A DNA stretch of 64,000 nucleotides from Sinobacterium caligoides (GCF_003752585.1 NZ_RKHR01000006.1:186001-250000); one strand, 5' to 3'; positions 18,210-31,796 are shown, numbered from the stretch's first letter. Translations and numbers: made by a program. The notes: generated by a model not told the origin, from the letters alone.

Positions 18210-20222
18210 CTAACAGATACCGCTGTGTCGCAACAGCGCCGCCGTCTCAGGCTTACGTCCACGGAAGGCAACAAAGATCGCCATCGCATCCTCGCTACCG
18301 CCCCGCTGTAACACCGTTTGTTGAAATTGCTGCCCCGTGGCTTGGTCGAAAATACCTTTCTCCTCGAACAGCGAGAAGGCGTCGGCGGACAACACTTCCG
18401 CCCACTTATATGAGAAGTAACCGGCACAGTAACCGCCGGCAAATATATGACTAAAACCATGCTGGAAGCGATTAAATTCTGCCGCCGGTATCACTGCCAC
18501 CTTGGCCCGCACCGCATTCAATTCGGCCTGAATATCGACCGTTCCATCGCACTGGTGAATCGACATATCGAACAGAGCAAATTCAATCTGGCGCACCATC
18601 TGCATGCCGGACTGAAAGTTCTTCGCCGCCAACATCTTCTCGAGCTCTGCCTGCGGCAGCGCCTCACCGGTCTGGTAGTGTCCCGAGATCATCGGTATCA
18701 CCGTCGGTTCCCAACACCAGTTCTCCAAAAATTGGCTGGGCAGCTCAACCGCGTCCCAAGCAACACCGCTGATACCCGACACCGCCGCCACCTCAACCTG
18801 GGTCAACATGTGATGCAGGCCGTGACCAAATTCATGGAACAGCGTCGTAACCTCATTATGGGTCAACAACGAAGGGGTATCGGCGGTGGGGCTAGTGAAG
18901 TTACAGGTGAGGAAGGCGACCGGTAACTGCAAACTACCATCGGCTGCGCGGCGACGCGCGCGACAGTCCGCCATCCAGGCGCCGCCACGCTTGCCGCTGC
19001 GTGCATAGAGGTCGAAGTAAAATTGTGCAATCACCTCACCGTCTTGCAGCACGCTGTAGAGCTTTACATCCTCGTGATAGCGATCAAACTCATGCTGTTC
19101 GGCAAAGTCGATGCCAAATAACTGAGAAGTGACTTTTAATAGACCCTCAATCACCTTGTCGGCGGGGAAATAGGGGCGCAGTTGCTCCTGATCGAAGGCA
19201 TACTCCTGCTGCTGCAGCTTTTCACTGTAGTAGGGCACATCCCAAGCCTGCAGATCTGCAACGCCATACTCACGCTGACAAAACGCCTGTAACTGGGCAA
19301 AGTCGGCCTTCGCCACCGGCAGTGACTGTTCGGCCAGCTGCGTAAGAAACTCCACCACCTGGGCCGGTGTCTCCGCCATCTTGGTGGCCAACGAGCACTC
19401 CGCATAATTGTTAAAGCCCAGTAGCTTGGCCTGTTTACTGCGTAACACCAAGATTTCATCCATCAACGCACTGTTATCCCACTGCCCCGCTGTCGGCCCC
19501 TGATCTGAGGCACGCGTGGTAAAAGCGGTGTACATCTGCTCACGCAGCGCCCGGTTATCCGCATATTGCATCAGCGGTAGATAACTCGGTATCTCCAGCG
19601 TGATCAGCCAGCCCGACAAGTCTTTCGCCGCCGCCTGCTCGGCGTACATCTGCTTGACCATCTCCGGCACGCCGGCGAGCTCATCTTCCTCGGTGACGTG
19701 ACAATGCCAGCCCTCCGTCGCATCGAGCACATTATTGGCGTATTTAGTCGAGAGCTCAGATAGCTTCTGCTGATAATCGGCGTACAGTGCCTGCTCCGCA
19801 TCGTCGAGGGCAACACCGCTGAGCTTAAAGTCACGCAGCGCATTGTCGATCGCTTTGCGTTGGGCCGTGCTCAACTGCGCGTATTCATCACTACCGGCAA
19901 TACTCTGATAGGCATCACAGAGTGCACGGTTCTGCCCCAATTCGGTGGTATAGGCGGTCAGTAATGGCAGTGAGGCGTTGTAGGCATCGCGCATCGCGTC
20001 GCTATTTTGCACGCCATTAAGATGGCTGATCGGCGCCCAGAACTGACTCAACGCCTCATCGATCGCCTCCATCGGCTCCGCAAGGTTCTGCCAGCTATAA
20101 GGTGCTGGCTGCGACAATAGTACCTCAATAGCTTTGCGGCTATCGGCAAGCCGCTGCTCCAGTTCGGGAACAATCTTTTCAATCTCAATGGCGGAGAAAA
20201 CCGGCAGCGATAATTTATTCAC
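18210..20222 (-). CDS. prlC: Oligopeptidase A (M3 family metallopeptidase)
   Basis: Cytoplasmic zinc peptidase that degrades short peptides, including cleaved signal peptides. The 670 residues end in the catalytic half with the HExxH zinc motif LFHEFGHGLHHML and a following GVAWDAVELPSQFLENW segment that provides the third ligand. Length and layout match E. coli OpdA (680 residues). It is divergent from the gamma-carbonic-anhydrase gene and shares its direction with yheV. Confidence 0.94.
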   Translation of the reverse strand: MNKLSLPVFSAIEIEKIVPELEQRLADSRKAIEVLLSQPAPYSWQNLAEPMEAIDEALSQFWAPISHLNGVQNSDAMRDAYNASLPLLTAYTTELGQNRALCDAYQSIAGSDEYAQLSTAQRKAIDNALRDFKLSGVALDDAEQALYADYQQKLSELSTKYANNVLDATEGWHCHVTEEDELAGVPEMVKQMYAEQAAAKDLSGWLITLEIPSYLPLMQYADNRALREQMYTAFTTRASDQGPTAGQWDNSALMDEILVLRSKQAKLLGFNNYAECSLATKMAETPAQVVEFLTQLAEQSLPVAKADFAQLQAFCQREYGVADLQAWDVPYYSEKLQQQEYAFDQEQLRPYFPADKVIEGLLKVTSQLFGIDFAEQHEFDRYHEDVKLYSVLQDGEVIAQFYFDLYARSGKRGGAWMADCRARRRAADGSLQLPVAFLTCNFTSPTADTPSLLTHNEVTTLFHEFGHGLHHMLTQVEVAAVSGISGVAWDAVELPSQFLENWCWEPTVIPMISGHYQTGEALPQAELEKMLAAKNFQSGMQMVRQIEFALFDMSIHQCDGTVDIQAELNAVRAKVAVIPAAEFNRFQHGFSHIFAGGYCAGYFSYKWAEVLSADAFSLFEEKGIFDQATGQQFQQTVLQRGGSEDAMAIFVAFRGRKPETAALLRHSGIC

Positions 20223-20363
20223 ATTAGTATCCTTGTTGCTTCTGCATGATCACTCATTTAAGTGCCGCTATTTTCAGCGATGCCCGAGTGAGATTTAGAC
20301 GTATCGACATGTTATAGGTAAAATATTGGTACGATTACTCATATTCAAAGGTAGTGCAGTCAA

Positions 20364-20912
20364 ATGTCCGAGAATAATATTCGCAGCTTCCAGGGCCAGC
20401 AGGCAAAACTCGGCACAGGCGTCTTCGTTGACGACAGCGCCGTCATCATCGGCGATGTCGAGATCGGTGACGATAGTTCGGTCTGGCCCTTCGCACTGAT
20501 TCGCGGCGACATGCACCGCATTCGCATCGGCCAACGCACCAGCGTGCAGGATGGCTGCGTCTTGCACATTACCCACGCCAGCGATTATAACCCCGATGGC
20601 TACCCACTACACATCGGCGATGATGTCATCATCGGCCACAAGGTGACGCTGCATGGCTGCACAATCGGCAACGAGGTGTTGATCGGCATCGGCAGCATCG
20701 TCCTCGACGGTGCCGTCGTCGAAGACAAAGTCGTCATCGGCGCCAACACCTTAGTGCCGCCGAACAAGACGCTCGAGAGCGGCTACTTGTACATAGGCAG
20801 CCCCGCCAAGCAGGTGCGGCCACTCAGCGAGAAAGAGCTCAGCTACTTCACTTACAGCGCCGGCAACTACGTCAAATTAAAAAACCAATACCTGGCTGAA
20901 CCATCAGCCTAG
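20364..20912 (+). CDS. Gamma-class carbonic anhydrase-like hexapeptide protein
   Basis: A 182-residue left-handed beta-helix protein of the YrdA type. Hexapeptide repeats run through residues 25-150 (patterns such as VIIGDVEIGDDSSVW and IGIGSIVLDGAVV). The three zinc histidines of gamma-carbonic anhydrases are visible: one in HITHASDYN, and two in IIGHKVTLHGC. Carbonic anhydrase activity is not proven for most YrdA proteins, so the reaction is uncertain. The order next to prlC is conserved in Pseudomonas. Confidence 0.9.
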   Translation: MSENNIRSFQGQQAKLGTGVFVDDSAVIIGDVEIGDDSSVWPFALIRGDMHRIRIGQRTSVQDGCVLHITHASDYNPDGYPLHIGDDVIIGHKVTLHGCTIGNEVLIGIGSIVLDGAVVEDKVVIGANTLVPPNKTLESGYLYIGSPAKQVRPLSEKELSYFTYSAGNYVKLKNQYLAEPSA

Positions 20913-20934
20913 GTTATAATCAATAAATTACCTG

Positions 20935-22697
<1,763 letters not shown>

Positions 22698-22711
22698 TTA
22701 CTGAATATTCG

Positions 22712-23314
22712 TCAGCCACCGGCGCGTATGATACGGCCGCTAGCGAGCTCTCTGATCGTCGAGGCCGTCTTTGCCCCGCCCACACAACCTGGCGCAATGC
22801 CATCGAGGTAGCCGGCAAAGTAACGCCTCACCTGCAGGGCAGAGCGCGCCGAGGGCTTGCCCTGGGGATTGGCCGAGGTCGACACTATCGGGCCGCCAAA
22901 GCGCTGACACAACGCCACCACTAAGGGGTGACTGGAAACCCGCAGGGCGACGCTATCGTGTCGCCCCCGGATCCAGGCAGGGACTCGACCGTTATCGGCT
23001 ACCAACCAAGTATTCGGGCCCGGCCAAGAGGCCTCAAGGCTCTGTCGCTGTGCCGCGCTGATGTCGGTCAGGTACGGTGCCAACTGCTCAATATTCGCCG
23101 CCACCATGATCAACCCCTTGTCGACAGAGCGCCCCTTGAGGGCTAATAATTGTTCTACCGCCAACGCATTCTCGGGGTCACAGCCCAGGCCCCAGACCGC
23201 CTCGGTCGGGTAGGCAATGACACCGCCACAGGAGATGGTCTCAACACAGCGGCGCACCGCCACATGACGCAACCAAGGGTTGGCGGCTGGTGACTTGTGG
23301 ATCTTCTCTGACAT
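22712..23314 (-). CDS. tsaC: Threonylcarbamoyl-AMP synthase (YrdC/Sua5 family)
   Basis: Makes threonylcarbamoyl-AMP for the t6A modification of tRNAs that read ANN codons. The 200 residues show the YrdC fold: VIAYPTEAVWGLGCDP near residue 33, the KGRSVDKGLIMV loop near 80 and STSANPQGKPSA near 145. The position between hemF and dprA matches Pseudomonas. Confidence 0.93.
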   Translation of the reverse strand: MSEKIHKSPAANPWLRHVAVRRCVETISCGGVIAYPTEAVWGLGCDPENALAVEQLLALKGRSVDKGLIMVAANIEQLAPYLTDISAAQRQSLEASWPGPNTWLVADNGRVPAWIRGRHDSVALRVSSHPLVVALCQRFGGPIVSTSANPQGKPSARSALQVRRYFAGYLDGIAPGCVGGAKTASTIRELASGRIIRAGG

Positions 23315-23383
23315 GAATTTTCGAACCCCTTCGACAAGCGCTTTTTCTCTGCCAGCAATGTTACCTGAGCACGGCGCAGAAAC

Positions 23384-24517
23384 CTATTGCGTCGTGCAGC
23401 GCTGATAGCCACCCGCCTCCAATAACACCATGCCGGCAAGCTCTAACTCTAACAGTAAACCACTTAACTCCGTCACCGCCAGACCGCTGCGCTCGACCAG
23501 CGTGTCGACATCCATCGGTTCATAGCCAATCAACTGTAACAGTGCCTGCTGCGCCGCGCTCAACGACGGAATCGATAACAGAGCGGCTGGGGTAGCCTCC
23601 ACCTGCTCCGCTAAATAGGCCAAGCCACCGCTGAGCTGGGCGATGATGTCGGCGCTGGTCTCGATCAGCGTCGCCCCCTGTTTGATCAACTGATGCGGGC
23701 CGCGACTGAGCGGGTTGTGGATCGAGCCCGGTAGGGCAAAGACTTCGCGCCCCGACTCCATCGCCAGGCGTGCCGTGATCAACGAGCCACTTCTCACCTT
23801 CGCCTCCACCACCACCGTGCCCAATGAGAGCCCGGCAATCAGACGATTGCGCCGCGGAAAGTGCCCGGCCTTGGGCGGTGCCCCGAGGGGCAGCTCTGAT
23901 AGCAACAGCCCCTGCTCGATGATCTGCTGGCGCAACCCATGATGACTGCTCGGGTAACACACATCTAAGCCGGTACCGATCACCGCGATGGTCGGCCCCG
24001 ACTGCAGTGCACCGCGATGCGCCGCGCCATCGATGCCTGATGCCAGCCCGCTAGTGATGACGAAACCGCTCTGCGTCAGCTCCTTGGCGAACATCTGCGC
24101 CAGCGCTAGACCGCCATTAGTGGCCGCACGGCTGCCCACCATGGCCAGCTGAGGCTGGCGCAGCAAGCGGCTATCGCCAAGGCAAAATAATACCGCCGGT
24201 GGGTCGGCCAACTCGCGTAATAACGGCGGGTAATGGTCATCAAACCAATCGACTATCTGGCCACCGTGAGTACCCAACCAGCACAGCCCGTGCTGCTCCC
24301 GCTGCAGTATCTCATCCTCGCTAACGGCGGCACGTAGCCGTGACAGGGCCCCTCGCTGCGCTGCCGGCAAGCCAGCGGCAGTGGTCGTGGCGCGGTGGAG
24401 AAAATCATCGAAGGAATCGCTATTGGCGAGTAATGGGGCCTGGGCTCTCGAGCCCGATCCCGGCAGACGGCTAAAGGCAAGCCGCCGCAGGTCGTGTAGA
24501 GTTTGCTTGTCATCCAT
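23384..24517 (-). CDS. dprA: DNA processing protein DprA
   Basis: Binds incoming single-stranded DNA and loads RecA during natural transformation. The 377 residues contain the extended Rossmann fold with VGSRAATNGGLALA near residue 125, SGLASGIDGAAHRGAL near 155, IAVIGTGLDVCYPSSH and the FPRRNRLIAGLS segment near 220. A C-terminal winged-helix DML1-like region covers about the last 70 residues. It lies between tsaC and the LysM gene. Confidence 0.94.
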   Translation of the reverse strand: MDDKQTLHDLRRLAFSRLPGSGSRAQAPLLANSDSFDDFLHRATTTAAGLPAAQRGALSRLRAAVSEDEILQREQHGLCWLGTHGGQIVDWFDDHYPPLLRELADPPAVLFCLGDSRLLRQPQLAMVGSRAATNGGLALAQMFAKELTQSGFVITSGLASGIDGAAHRGALQSGPTIAVIGTGLDVCYPSSHHGLRQQIIEQGLLLSELPLGAPPKAGHFPRRNRLIAGLSLGTVVVEAKVRSGSLITARLAMESGREVFALPGSIHNPLSRGPHQLIKQGATLIETSADIIAQLSGGLAYLAEQVEATPAALLSIPSLSAAQQALLQLIGYEPMDVDTLVERSGLAVTELSGLLLELELAGMVLLEAGGYQRCTTQ

Positions 24518-24583
24518 GACATCACAACACTAATCAGCTGATTTGACTATCTAGTGTAGCGGTTGCGGAGGGGCTTGCCCAAA

Positions 24584-25609
24584 TTACGGCATGACCACTT
24601 TATCGTCGACCGACAGGCCCTGATTCGCCTTTAGCACCAAGCCATAGCTGAGCTTGTTAAAGACACGGAACACCATCAACAGGCCTGCACGCTGATCCGG
24701 TAGCTGGATCATTTCATCGGCGACGCGATCACTGACCACCTCACCCTTCTTCATGATCGCCAGCACATTGCCCTCTGCTAGGCCGTCACGCTCACCGCGG
24801 TTAATTACCACCACGCTCATCTTACCGACCTGGCTAACGCCCTTGCCGACACCGATGATTACACCGGAGATATCGACTGAGGGGGCACTTGGTAGATAGT
24901 TAGCGCTCACCTCTCGAATATCTGAGGCCAGTAAAGTATCACCGATACGGGCCTCTTCGGCACTGCTGTAGAGCTCGAAGGTGGCAATATCGTCCTGCTG
25001 GTCGACGAGATGTCCCATGCCGATGTTACGCATCTGGAGACCTAACACCTCTTCCGTCTCAGGGTCGGTGAACAGCTCATCCTTGCGGTAGATACCATAG
25101 CTGGCATGATTTTCATCGAAGTCACCGCGGGCAAACAGTTGATCGCCGGCGCCGCTGATAATGTGGCGCTTACCGCCGGCGACGACATAGGGCTTACCCT
25201 CTAAATCGCCCTGTTCGATAAAGCGCCCCTTGCTGAGGAAGGCGTGAATCTTCTCGAGAGGAATCGCCGGAATGGCGCGGGAGAGATCATCGGTGCGAAT
25301 CGTCGGCCCCAACTTGACCACACCACCGCTATTACGCTTAAGCCTGATGCGCGGCTGACCATCGACATAGACCAACGACAGTAGATCGCCGGGATAGATC
25401 AGATGCGGGTTGTTGATCTGCGGGTTGACCTGCCAGATCTCCGGCCACTTCCAGGCATCGTTGAGAAATTCATCGGAGATATCCCACAGGGTATCGCCCT
25501 TCTGCACCACGTAGTTATTGGGATGATTAGTCTTCAATAAGCCACTACTTGCCGCCAATACTGACGAGGCAAAGCCAATGCCCACTAGAGCCGCTAGCCA
25601 CTTTTTCAT
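24584..25609 (-). CDS. LysM peptidoglycan-binding protein
   Basis: A 341-residue exported protein. The signal peptide MKKWLAALVGIGFASSVLAA is followed by a LysM domain at about residues 30-85 (VVQKGDTLWDISDEFL, then IYPGDLLSLVYVDG). The remainder has repeated beta-rich segments but no catalytic motif that I recognise. AGGG lies nine bases before the ATG at 25609; an ATG three codons upstream lacks spacing. The gene is divergent from def, the arrangement seen near the Pseudomonas origin. Confidence 0.88.
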   Translation of the reverse strand: MKKWLAALVGIGFASSVLAASSGLLKTNHPNNYVVQKGDTLWDISDEFLNDAWKWPEIWQVNPQINNPHLIYPGDLLSLVYVDGQPRIRLKRNSGGVVKLGPTIRTDDLSRAIPAIPLEKIHAFLSKGRFIEQGDLEGKPYVVAGGKRHIISGAGDQLFARGDFDENHASYGIYRKDELFTDPETEEVLGLQMRNIGMGHLVDQQDDIATFELYSSAEEARIGDTLLASDIREVSANYLPSAPSVDISGVIIGVGKGVSQVGKMSVVVINRGERDGLAEGNVLAIMKKGEVVSDRVADEMIQLPDQRAGLLMVFRVFNKLSYGLVLKANQGLSVDDKVVMP

Positions 25610-25837
25610 TTCTACCATCCCTAAAATTTAACTTGTTATTGTTGAATAGCCCTGCCCCTAGACCGCTAGGGCTGGTAAAATGTGCTGTTCACATTCTAAT
25701 CAACGTCTGTTCTCTTGTACAACGACACCCCAGCAAGAGTCAGTCTATGCCGCTATTATTGGTCACGCCCACCACTTAAGTGTCATAATCTTAGCAGTTG
25801 TTCTTGCGCAGATACTAGAGGTTCTTCACACAACACA

Positions 25838-26341
25838 ATGGCCATTCTCAATATACTAGAATACCCAGATCCCAGATTAAAAACCATCGCCCGTGAAGTC
25901 GGGGCCGTCACCGACGCCACCCGCAAAATCATCGACGACATGTTTGAGACTATGTATGCGGCGCCGGGCATCGGCCTCGCCGCTACCCAGGTCGACATTC
26001 ATCAGCGTATCGTGGTGATCGATGTCTCCGAGGAGCACGACCAACCGCTGGTGCTGATCAACCCGACTTACCATATCGTCGATGAAGCGCTGCACAGCTA
26101 CGATGAAGGCTGTCTCTCCGTGCCCGGTTTCTACGAGAGCGTCGACCGCCCCGGCAAGGTGCGCCTCAGTGCCCTCGATCGCAACGGTGAGCCCTACGAG
26201 CTGGAGGCCGACGGCCTGCTGGCGGTGTGCATTCAGCACGAGCTCGACCACCTCAACGGCACGCTGTTTGTCGACCATATCTCCAAGCTTAAGCGCAATC
26301 GCATTCGCAAGAAGCTCGAGAAACAACACGCCCGCGGCTAA
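25838..26341 (+). CDS. def: Peptide deformylase
   Basis: Removes the formyl group from nascent N-terminal methionine. The start [14 protein letters not shown] at 25838 matches the family and gives 167 residues; an in-frame ATG 41 codons upstream adds unrelated sequence. All three active-site motifs are present: GIGLAATQ near residue 45, EGCLSVPG near 90 (Cys metal ligand) and QHELDHLNG near 133 (HExxH). It is first in def-fmt-rsmB-trkA-trkH. Confidence 0.95.
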   Translation: MAILNILEYPDPRLKTIAREVGAVTDATRKIIDDMFETMYAAPGIGLAATQVDIHQRIVVIDVSEEHDQPLVLINPTYHIVDEALHSYDEGCLSVPGFYESVDRPGKVRLSALDRNGEPYELEADGLLAVCIQHELDHLNGTLFVDHISKLKRNRIRKKLEKQHARG

Positions 26342-26373
26342 CCACGCCGCTCACTCTATCGACTGAGCTATCA

Positions 26374-27340
<967 letters not shown>

Positions 27341-27348
<8 letters not shown>

Positions 27349-28645
27349 GCCCCTGCCCTGTCGCGCACAAGCGGCCCGGCTGATCGCCCAACTGATGAGC
27401 CAGCAATCCTCCCTCGCCAATCTGATTCCGAAATACCTGGACAGTATCGACGAGGGTGAGCACGGCCTATTCAAGGAGCTCTGCTTCGGCGTCATGCGCC
27501 ACCATGCACGGCTATCCGGCCTCGCCGATCAGCTGATTCACAAGCCGCTGAAAGAAAAAGATCGCGACGTCTACGCCTTAGTGCTGATCGGCCTCTATCA
27601 GCTAGCCTATATGCGCGTGCCCGATCACGCCGCCATCGCCGAGACCGTGCAGGCTAGCATCGCGCTGCGCAAGCAGTGGGCTAAATCCTTCGTCAACGGT
27701 GTGCTGCGCCAGTACCAGCGCCGCGCCGACAGCCTGCAACAGCAACTCAGCGTCGCCGCCAGCCACAGCCACCCGGCCTGGCTGTACGGCATGATCAACA
27801 AGCGCTGGCCCGAACAGCTGCCGCAGATCCTCGCCGCCAATAATGCCGCGCCGCCGATGATTCTACGCGTCAACCGCCAGCAGTGCCGCCGCGACGACTA
27901 CCTGCAGCTGTTGGCGCAGGCCAATATCGCCGCCCGCCCCTGCCGCTTCAGCGCCGACGGCATCGTGCTCGAACAGGGCCAGAGTGTCGACGCGCTGCCC
28001 CACTTCGCCGACGGCTGGCTCAGCGTCCAAGACGAGTCTGCGCAACTGGCCGCCAACCTGCTCGACGCCCAACCACAGCACCGCATCCTCGATGCCTGCT
28101 GTGCTCCTGGCGGCAAGACCTGCCACCTGCTGGAACAGGTGCCCACTGCCACCGTACACGGCCTCGAGTTGGTCGAGAGCAAACTCGAGCGGGTGCGTGA
28201 CAACCTGCAGCGCCTCGGTCTCGAGGCGACGCTGTTCGCCGGCGACGCCAGCCAGCCCGCCGATTGGCACGATGGTCAAAGCTACCATCGCATCCTACTC
28301 GACGCGCCCTGCTCCGCCACCGGTGTGATTCGCCGCAACCCGGACGTCAAGCTGATGCGTCAGCCCGAGGAGATCGCCGCCATCGCCGAGCTGCAGTTCC
28401 GTATTATCAGCGCGCTGTGGCCACTGCTAGCGGTCGGCGGCAAGCTGCTCTACGCCACCTGTTCGATCATGCCGGCAGAAAATACCCACCTGGTGGAACG
28501 CTTCGTCACCGGCACCACCGATGCCCGCCACCGCCCGATTGACGCCGACTGGGGCATCGAACAGCCCTATGGCCGACAGATTCTTCCCGGCGGCCAAGAC
28601 GGCGATGGCTTTTTCTATGCTTGCATAGAGAAGGTCGAAGGCTGA
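27341..28645 (+). CDS. rsmB: 16S rRNA m5C967 methyltransferase RsmB
   Basis: Methylates C967 of 16S rRNA using S-adenosylmethionine. The 434 residues have an N-terminal NusB-like RNA-binding domain (about 1-150) and a methyltransferase domain with DACCAPGGKTCHLLE near residue 250. The two cysteines of the mechanism are in DAPCSATGVIRRNPD near 320 and YATCSIMPAENT near 375. The start is TTG inside the end of fmt, supported by GAGGGA seven bases upstream. Confidence 0.94.
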
Positions 28646-28733
28646 GAATAAGCAGACAATAACACTCTGCAGTGAACAACTTGGCGTCGTGTCGATACAC
28701 GCGAACGCCACAACTAGGTATCTTTAGTAAGCG

Positions 28734-30107
28734 ATGAAAATCTTAATTCTCGGCGCGGGTCAAGTTGGCGGAACACTGGCGGAGAGCCTCTCCAGCGAAA
28801 AGAACGATATCACCGTCATCGATACCGATGCGCCGAGGCTGCGTGAACTGCAGGATCGTCTCGATATCAGTACCATCTGCGGCGGCGCCGCCTACCCCAA
28901 CATCTTGAAGAGTGCCGGCGCCGAAGACGCCGACATCCTGATCGCCGTCACCAACAGTGACGAGATCAACATGGTCGCCTGCCAGGTCGCTCAGACGCTG
29001 TTCCACATCCCCACCAAGATCAGCCGCATCCGCTCGACCCCCTATCTGCTGAAGAAAAACCTGTTCCACCACGACGCCATTCCCATCGACGTCATCATCA
29101 GCCCCGAGCAGTTGGTCACCAACTACATCCGCCGGCTGCTGGAACACCCCGGCGCGCTGCAGGTGGTCGACTTCGCCGAAGGCAAGATTCAGCTGGTGGC
29201 GGTCAAGGCCTACTACGGCGGCCCCATGGTCGGCCAAGAGCTGCGCCAGATCCGTGAGCACATGCCGATGATCGACACCCGTGTGGCGGCGATCTTCCAG
29301 CGTGACAAGGCGATCATCCCCAAGGCTGACACCGTCGTCGAGGCCGATGACGAAGTGTTCTTCATCGCCGCCAAAGACAACATCGCACCGGTGATGGCCG
29401 AGTTGCGTCGTCTCGACACCCCCTATAAACGCATCACCATCGCCGGCGGCGGCAACATCGGCGAGCGCCTCGCCGAATCGATCGAGAGCCGCTTCCAGGT
29501 GAAGCTGATCGAGCGCAGCCACGAACGCTGCCGACAGCTGTCGGAGAACCTCAATCAGACCATCGTGCTGCACGGCAACGCCTCCGACCGCGACCTATTG
29601 CTGTCGGAGAACATCGAGGACTGCGACATCTTTTGCGCCCTCACCAACGACGACGAGGCCAACATCATGTCGTCGATGCTGGCCAAGCGCATGGGCGCCG
29701 GCAAGGTCATCACGCTGATCACCAACCCCGCCTACGTCGAGCTGGTACAGGGCGGCGAGATCGATGTGGCACTGTCGCCGCAGCAGATCACCATCGGCAG
29801 CCTGCTGACCCACGTCCGCCACGGCGACATGGCCAACGTACACAGCCTGCGCCGCGGTGCCGCCGAGGCGATCGAGATCGTCGCCCACGGTGACAGCCGC
29901 TCCAGCCGCGTCGTCGGCAAGGCGATCGGCGATATCTCGCTACCCAGCGGCGTCACCATCGGCGCCATCCTGCGCGACGACGAGGTGCTGATCGCGCACA
30001 AGAAGATCACCATCCAGACCGATGACCACGTCATCCTGTTCCTGGTCGACAAACACAAGAGCCGCGAAGTCGCCCAGCTCTTCCAAGTCGGTTTCGGCTT
30101 CTTCTAA
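28734..30107 (+). CDS. trkA: Trk potassium uptake regulatory subunit TrkA
   Basis: Cytoplasmic NAD(H)-binding subunit that gates TrkH. The 457 residues have two RCK units. The first begins MKILILGAGQVGGTLAESL; the second begins ITIAGGGNIGERLAES near residue 233. Each is followed by a TrkA-C ligand domain. It lies 13 bases before trkH and probably shares its transcript. Confidence 0.96.
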   Translation: MKILILGAGQVGGTLAESLSSEKNDITVIDTDAPRLRELQDRLDISTICGGAAYPNILKSAGAEDADILIAVTNSDEINMVACQVAQTLFHIPTKISRIRSTPYLLKKNLFHHDAIPIDVIISPEQLVTNYIRRLLEHPGALQVVDFAEGKIQLVAVKAYYGGPMVGQELRQIREHMPMIDTRVAAIFQRDKAIIPKADTVVEADDEVFFIAAKDNIAPVMAELRRLDTPYKRITIAGGGNIGERLAESIESRFQVKLIERSHERCRQLSENLNQTIVLHGNASDRDLLLSENIEDCDIFCALTNDDEANIMSSMLAKRMGAGKVITLITNPAYVELVQGGEIDVALSPQQITIGSLLTHVRHGDMANVHSLRRGAAEAIEIVAHGDSRSSRVVGKAIGDISLPSGVTIGAILRDDEVLIAHKKITIQTDDHVILFLVDKHKSREVAQLFQVGFGFF

Positions 30108-30120
30108 GTTGTAGGCTGAC

Positions 30121-31572
30121 ATGCATCTTCCCACCATTTTTCGCACCGTCGGCTTCTTGCTGATGTTGTTCAGCTTGACCATGTTTCTGCCGCTGTTGGT
30201 ATCGCTGATCTACCAGGACGGTGCCGGCGACAGCTTCGTGCTGTCCGGGGCGATCACCTTCGGCATCGGCGCCGCCATCTACCTGCCGCTGCGCCGCCAG
30301 CGCAAAGACCTGCGCACCCGCGACGGCTTCCTGATCACCGCGCTGTTCTGGACCGTACTCGGCCTGTTCGGCGCGATCCCACTGCTGCTATCGGAACAGC
30401 CCAGCCTCAGCGTCACCGACGCCATCTTCGAATCGATCTCCGGCCTCACCACGACCGGGGCCACGGTCATCACCGGCCTCGACCAGCTGCCGCCGTCAAT
30501 GCTGTTCTACCGTCAGCTGCTGCAGTGGATGGGCGGCATCGGTATCATCGTCATTGCCATCGCCATCCTGCCGATGCTGGGCATCGGCGGCATGCAGCTG
30601 TACCGCGCCGAAACGCCGGGGCCGGTGAAAGACAGCAAGCTGACGCCGCGCATCACCCAGACCGCGAAGACGCTGTTCCTGATCTATCTGAGCCTCACCA
30701 CGGTCTGTGCCGTCAGCTACTGGCTGGCCGGCATGACCGTGTTCAACGCCATCTGCCACGCCTTCTCCACCGTCGCCATCGGCGGCTTCTCGACCCACGA
30801 CGCCAGCATGGGCTACTACGCCGACAACCCGGCGATACTGATCATCGCCTGTACCTTCATGATCATCGCCGGCATCAACTTCGCCCTACACTTCGGTGCC
30901 TTTCGCAACGCCAGCATCAGCCAGTATCGCCGCGACCCGGAGTGCTGGTTCTACCTCAGCTACCTGTTCTTCGCCTCCATCGCGGTATCACTGCTGCTCT
31001 ATTTCCACCACTACTACGATTTCAGTGACAGCTTTCTCTACGGCGTCTTTCAGGTGATCTCGATCACCACCACCACCGGCTTTGCCACCACCGACTTCTC
31101 CACCTGGCCCAGCCTGCTGCCACACTTGCTGCTCACCTTCGCCTTCCTCGGCGGCTGTGCCGGTTCCACCGGCGGCGGCATCAAGATGATTCGTGCCCTA
31201 CTGTTGGCCAAGCAGGGCTTTCGTGAGCTGCAACAGCTGATCCACCCCAACGCGGTGATTCCGCTCAAGCTCGGTAACCGTAGCGTCAGCAACCGCGTCA
31301 TCGTCGCCGTCTGGAGCTTTCTGTCGGTCTACATCATGACCTTCTTCATGTTGATCATGGCGCTGATGCTCACCGGCCTCGACTTCATCTCCGCCTACTC
31401 CGCCGTCGCCGCCTCGCTGAACAACCTCGGCCCCGGCCTCGGCACCGTCGCCGCCCATTTCGGCGACATCAACGACGTCGCCAAGTGGATTCTCTGCCTG
31501 GCCATGCTGCTCGGTCGGCTGGAAGTCTTCACCCTATTGGTGCTGCTCACCCCGGCCTTTTGGCGCCGCTGA
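30121..31572 (+). CDS. trkH: Trk potassium uptake channel TrkH
   Basis: Potassium-translocating membrane subunit. The 483 residues contain ten or more membrane helices arranged in four channel-like repeats. Filter-type loops are visible as GLTTTGATVITGL near residue 110, FSTVAIGGFSTHDAS near 218, TTTTGFATTDFS near 318 and SLNNLGPGLG near 435. A degenerate copy of its last codons appears again at 32211-32266. Confidence 0.96.
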   Translation: MHLPTIFRTVGFLLMLFSLTMFLPLLVSLIYQDGAGDSFVLSGAITFGIGAAIYLPLRRQRKDLRTRDGFLITALFWTVLGLFGAIPLLLSEQPSLSVTDAIFESISGLTTTGATVITGLDQLPPSMLFYRQLLQWMGGIGIIVIAIAILPMLGIGGMQLYRAETPGPVKDSKLTPRITQTAKTLFLIYLSLTTVCAVSYWLAGMTVFNAICHAFSTVAIGGFSTHDASMGYYADNPAILIIACTFMIIAGINFALHFGAFRNASISQYRRDPECWFYLSYLFFASIAVSLLLYFHHYYDFSDSFLYGVFQVISITTTTGFATTDFSTWPSLLPHLLLTFAFLGGCAGSTGGGIKMIRALLLAKQGFRELQQLIHPNAVIPLKLGNRSVSNRVIVAVWSFLSVYIMTFFMLIMALMLTGLDFISAYSAVAASLNNLGPGLGTVAAHFGDINDVAKWILCLAMLLGRLEVFTLLVLLTPAFWRR

Positions 31573-31796
31573 GTGTCACCGTCTGTCTGCGCATCCCGCG
31601 CAGCCAGGCCTGAAAAAAAACAGCGCATTGCTGGATTAAAAACCAAAAAACTATCGCCCATTTATTCATCTCTTAGATCGCATTGCTCACTCAGCCTACA
31701 CCGAGTCTCACCAACGCCTCGACAATCACTTAAGTTGTGTTGAACAATAAAAAGCAGGCTAACAGGCGCCGCGTTGACTCACCGCCAGGGACAACA

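Noticed and set aside
28743-29573. Long antisense frames opposite trkA and other GC-rich genes
   Set aside because: They mirror the codon bias of strongly supported genes on the other strand and show no family features.
31605-31645. Terminator after trkH
   Set aside because: The CAGC/GCTG stem is only four pairs and the T run is on the minus strand, where no gene ends.
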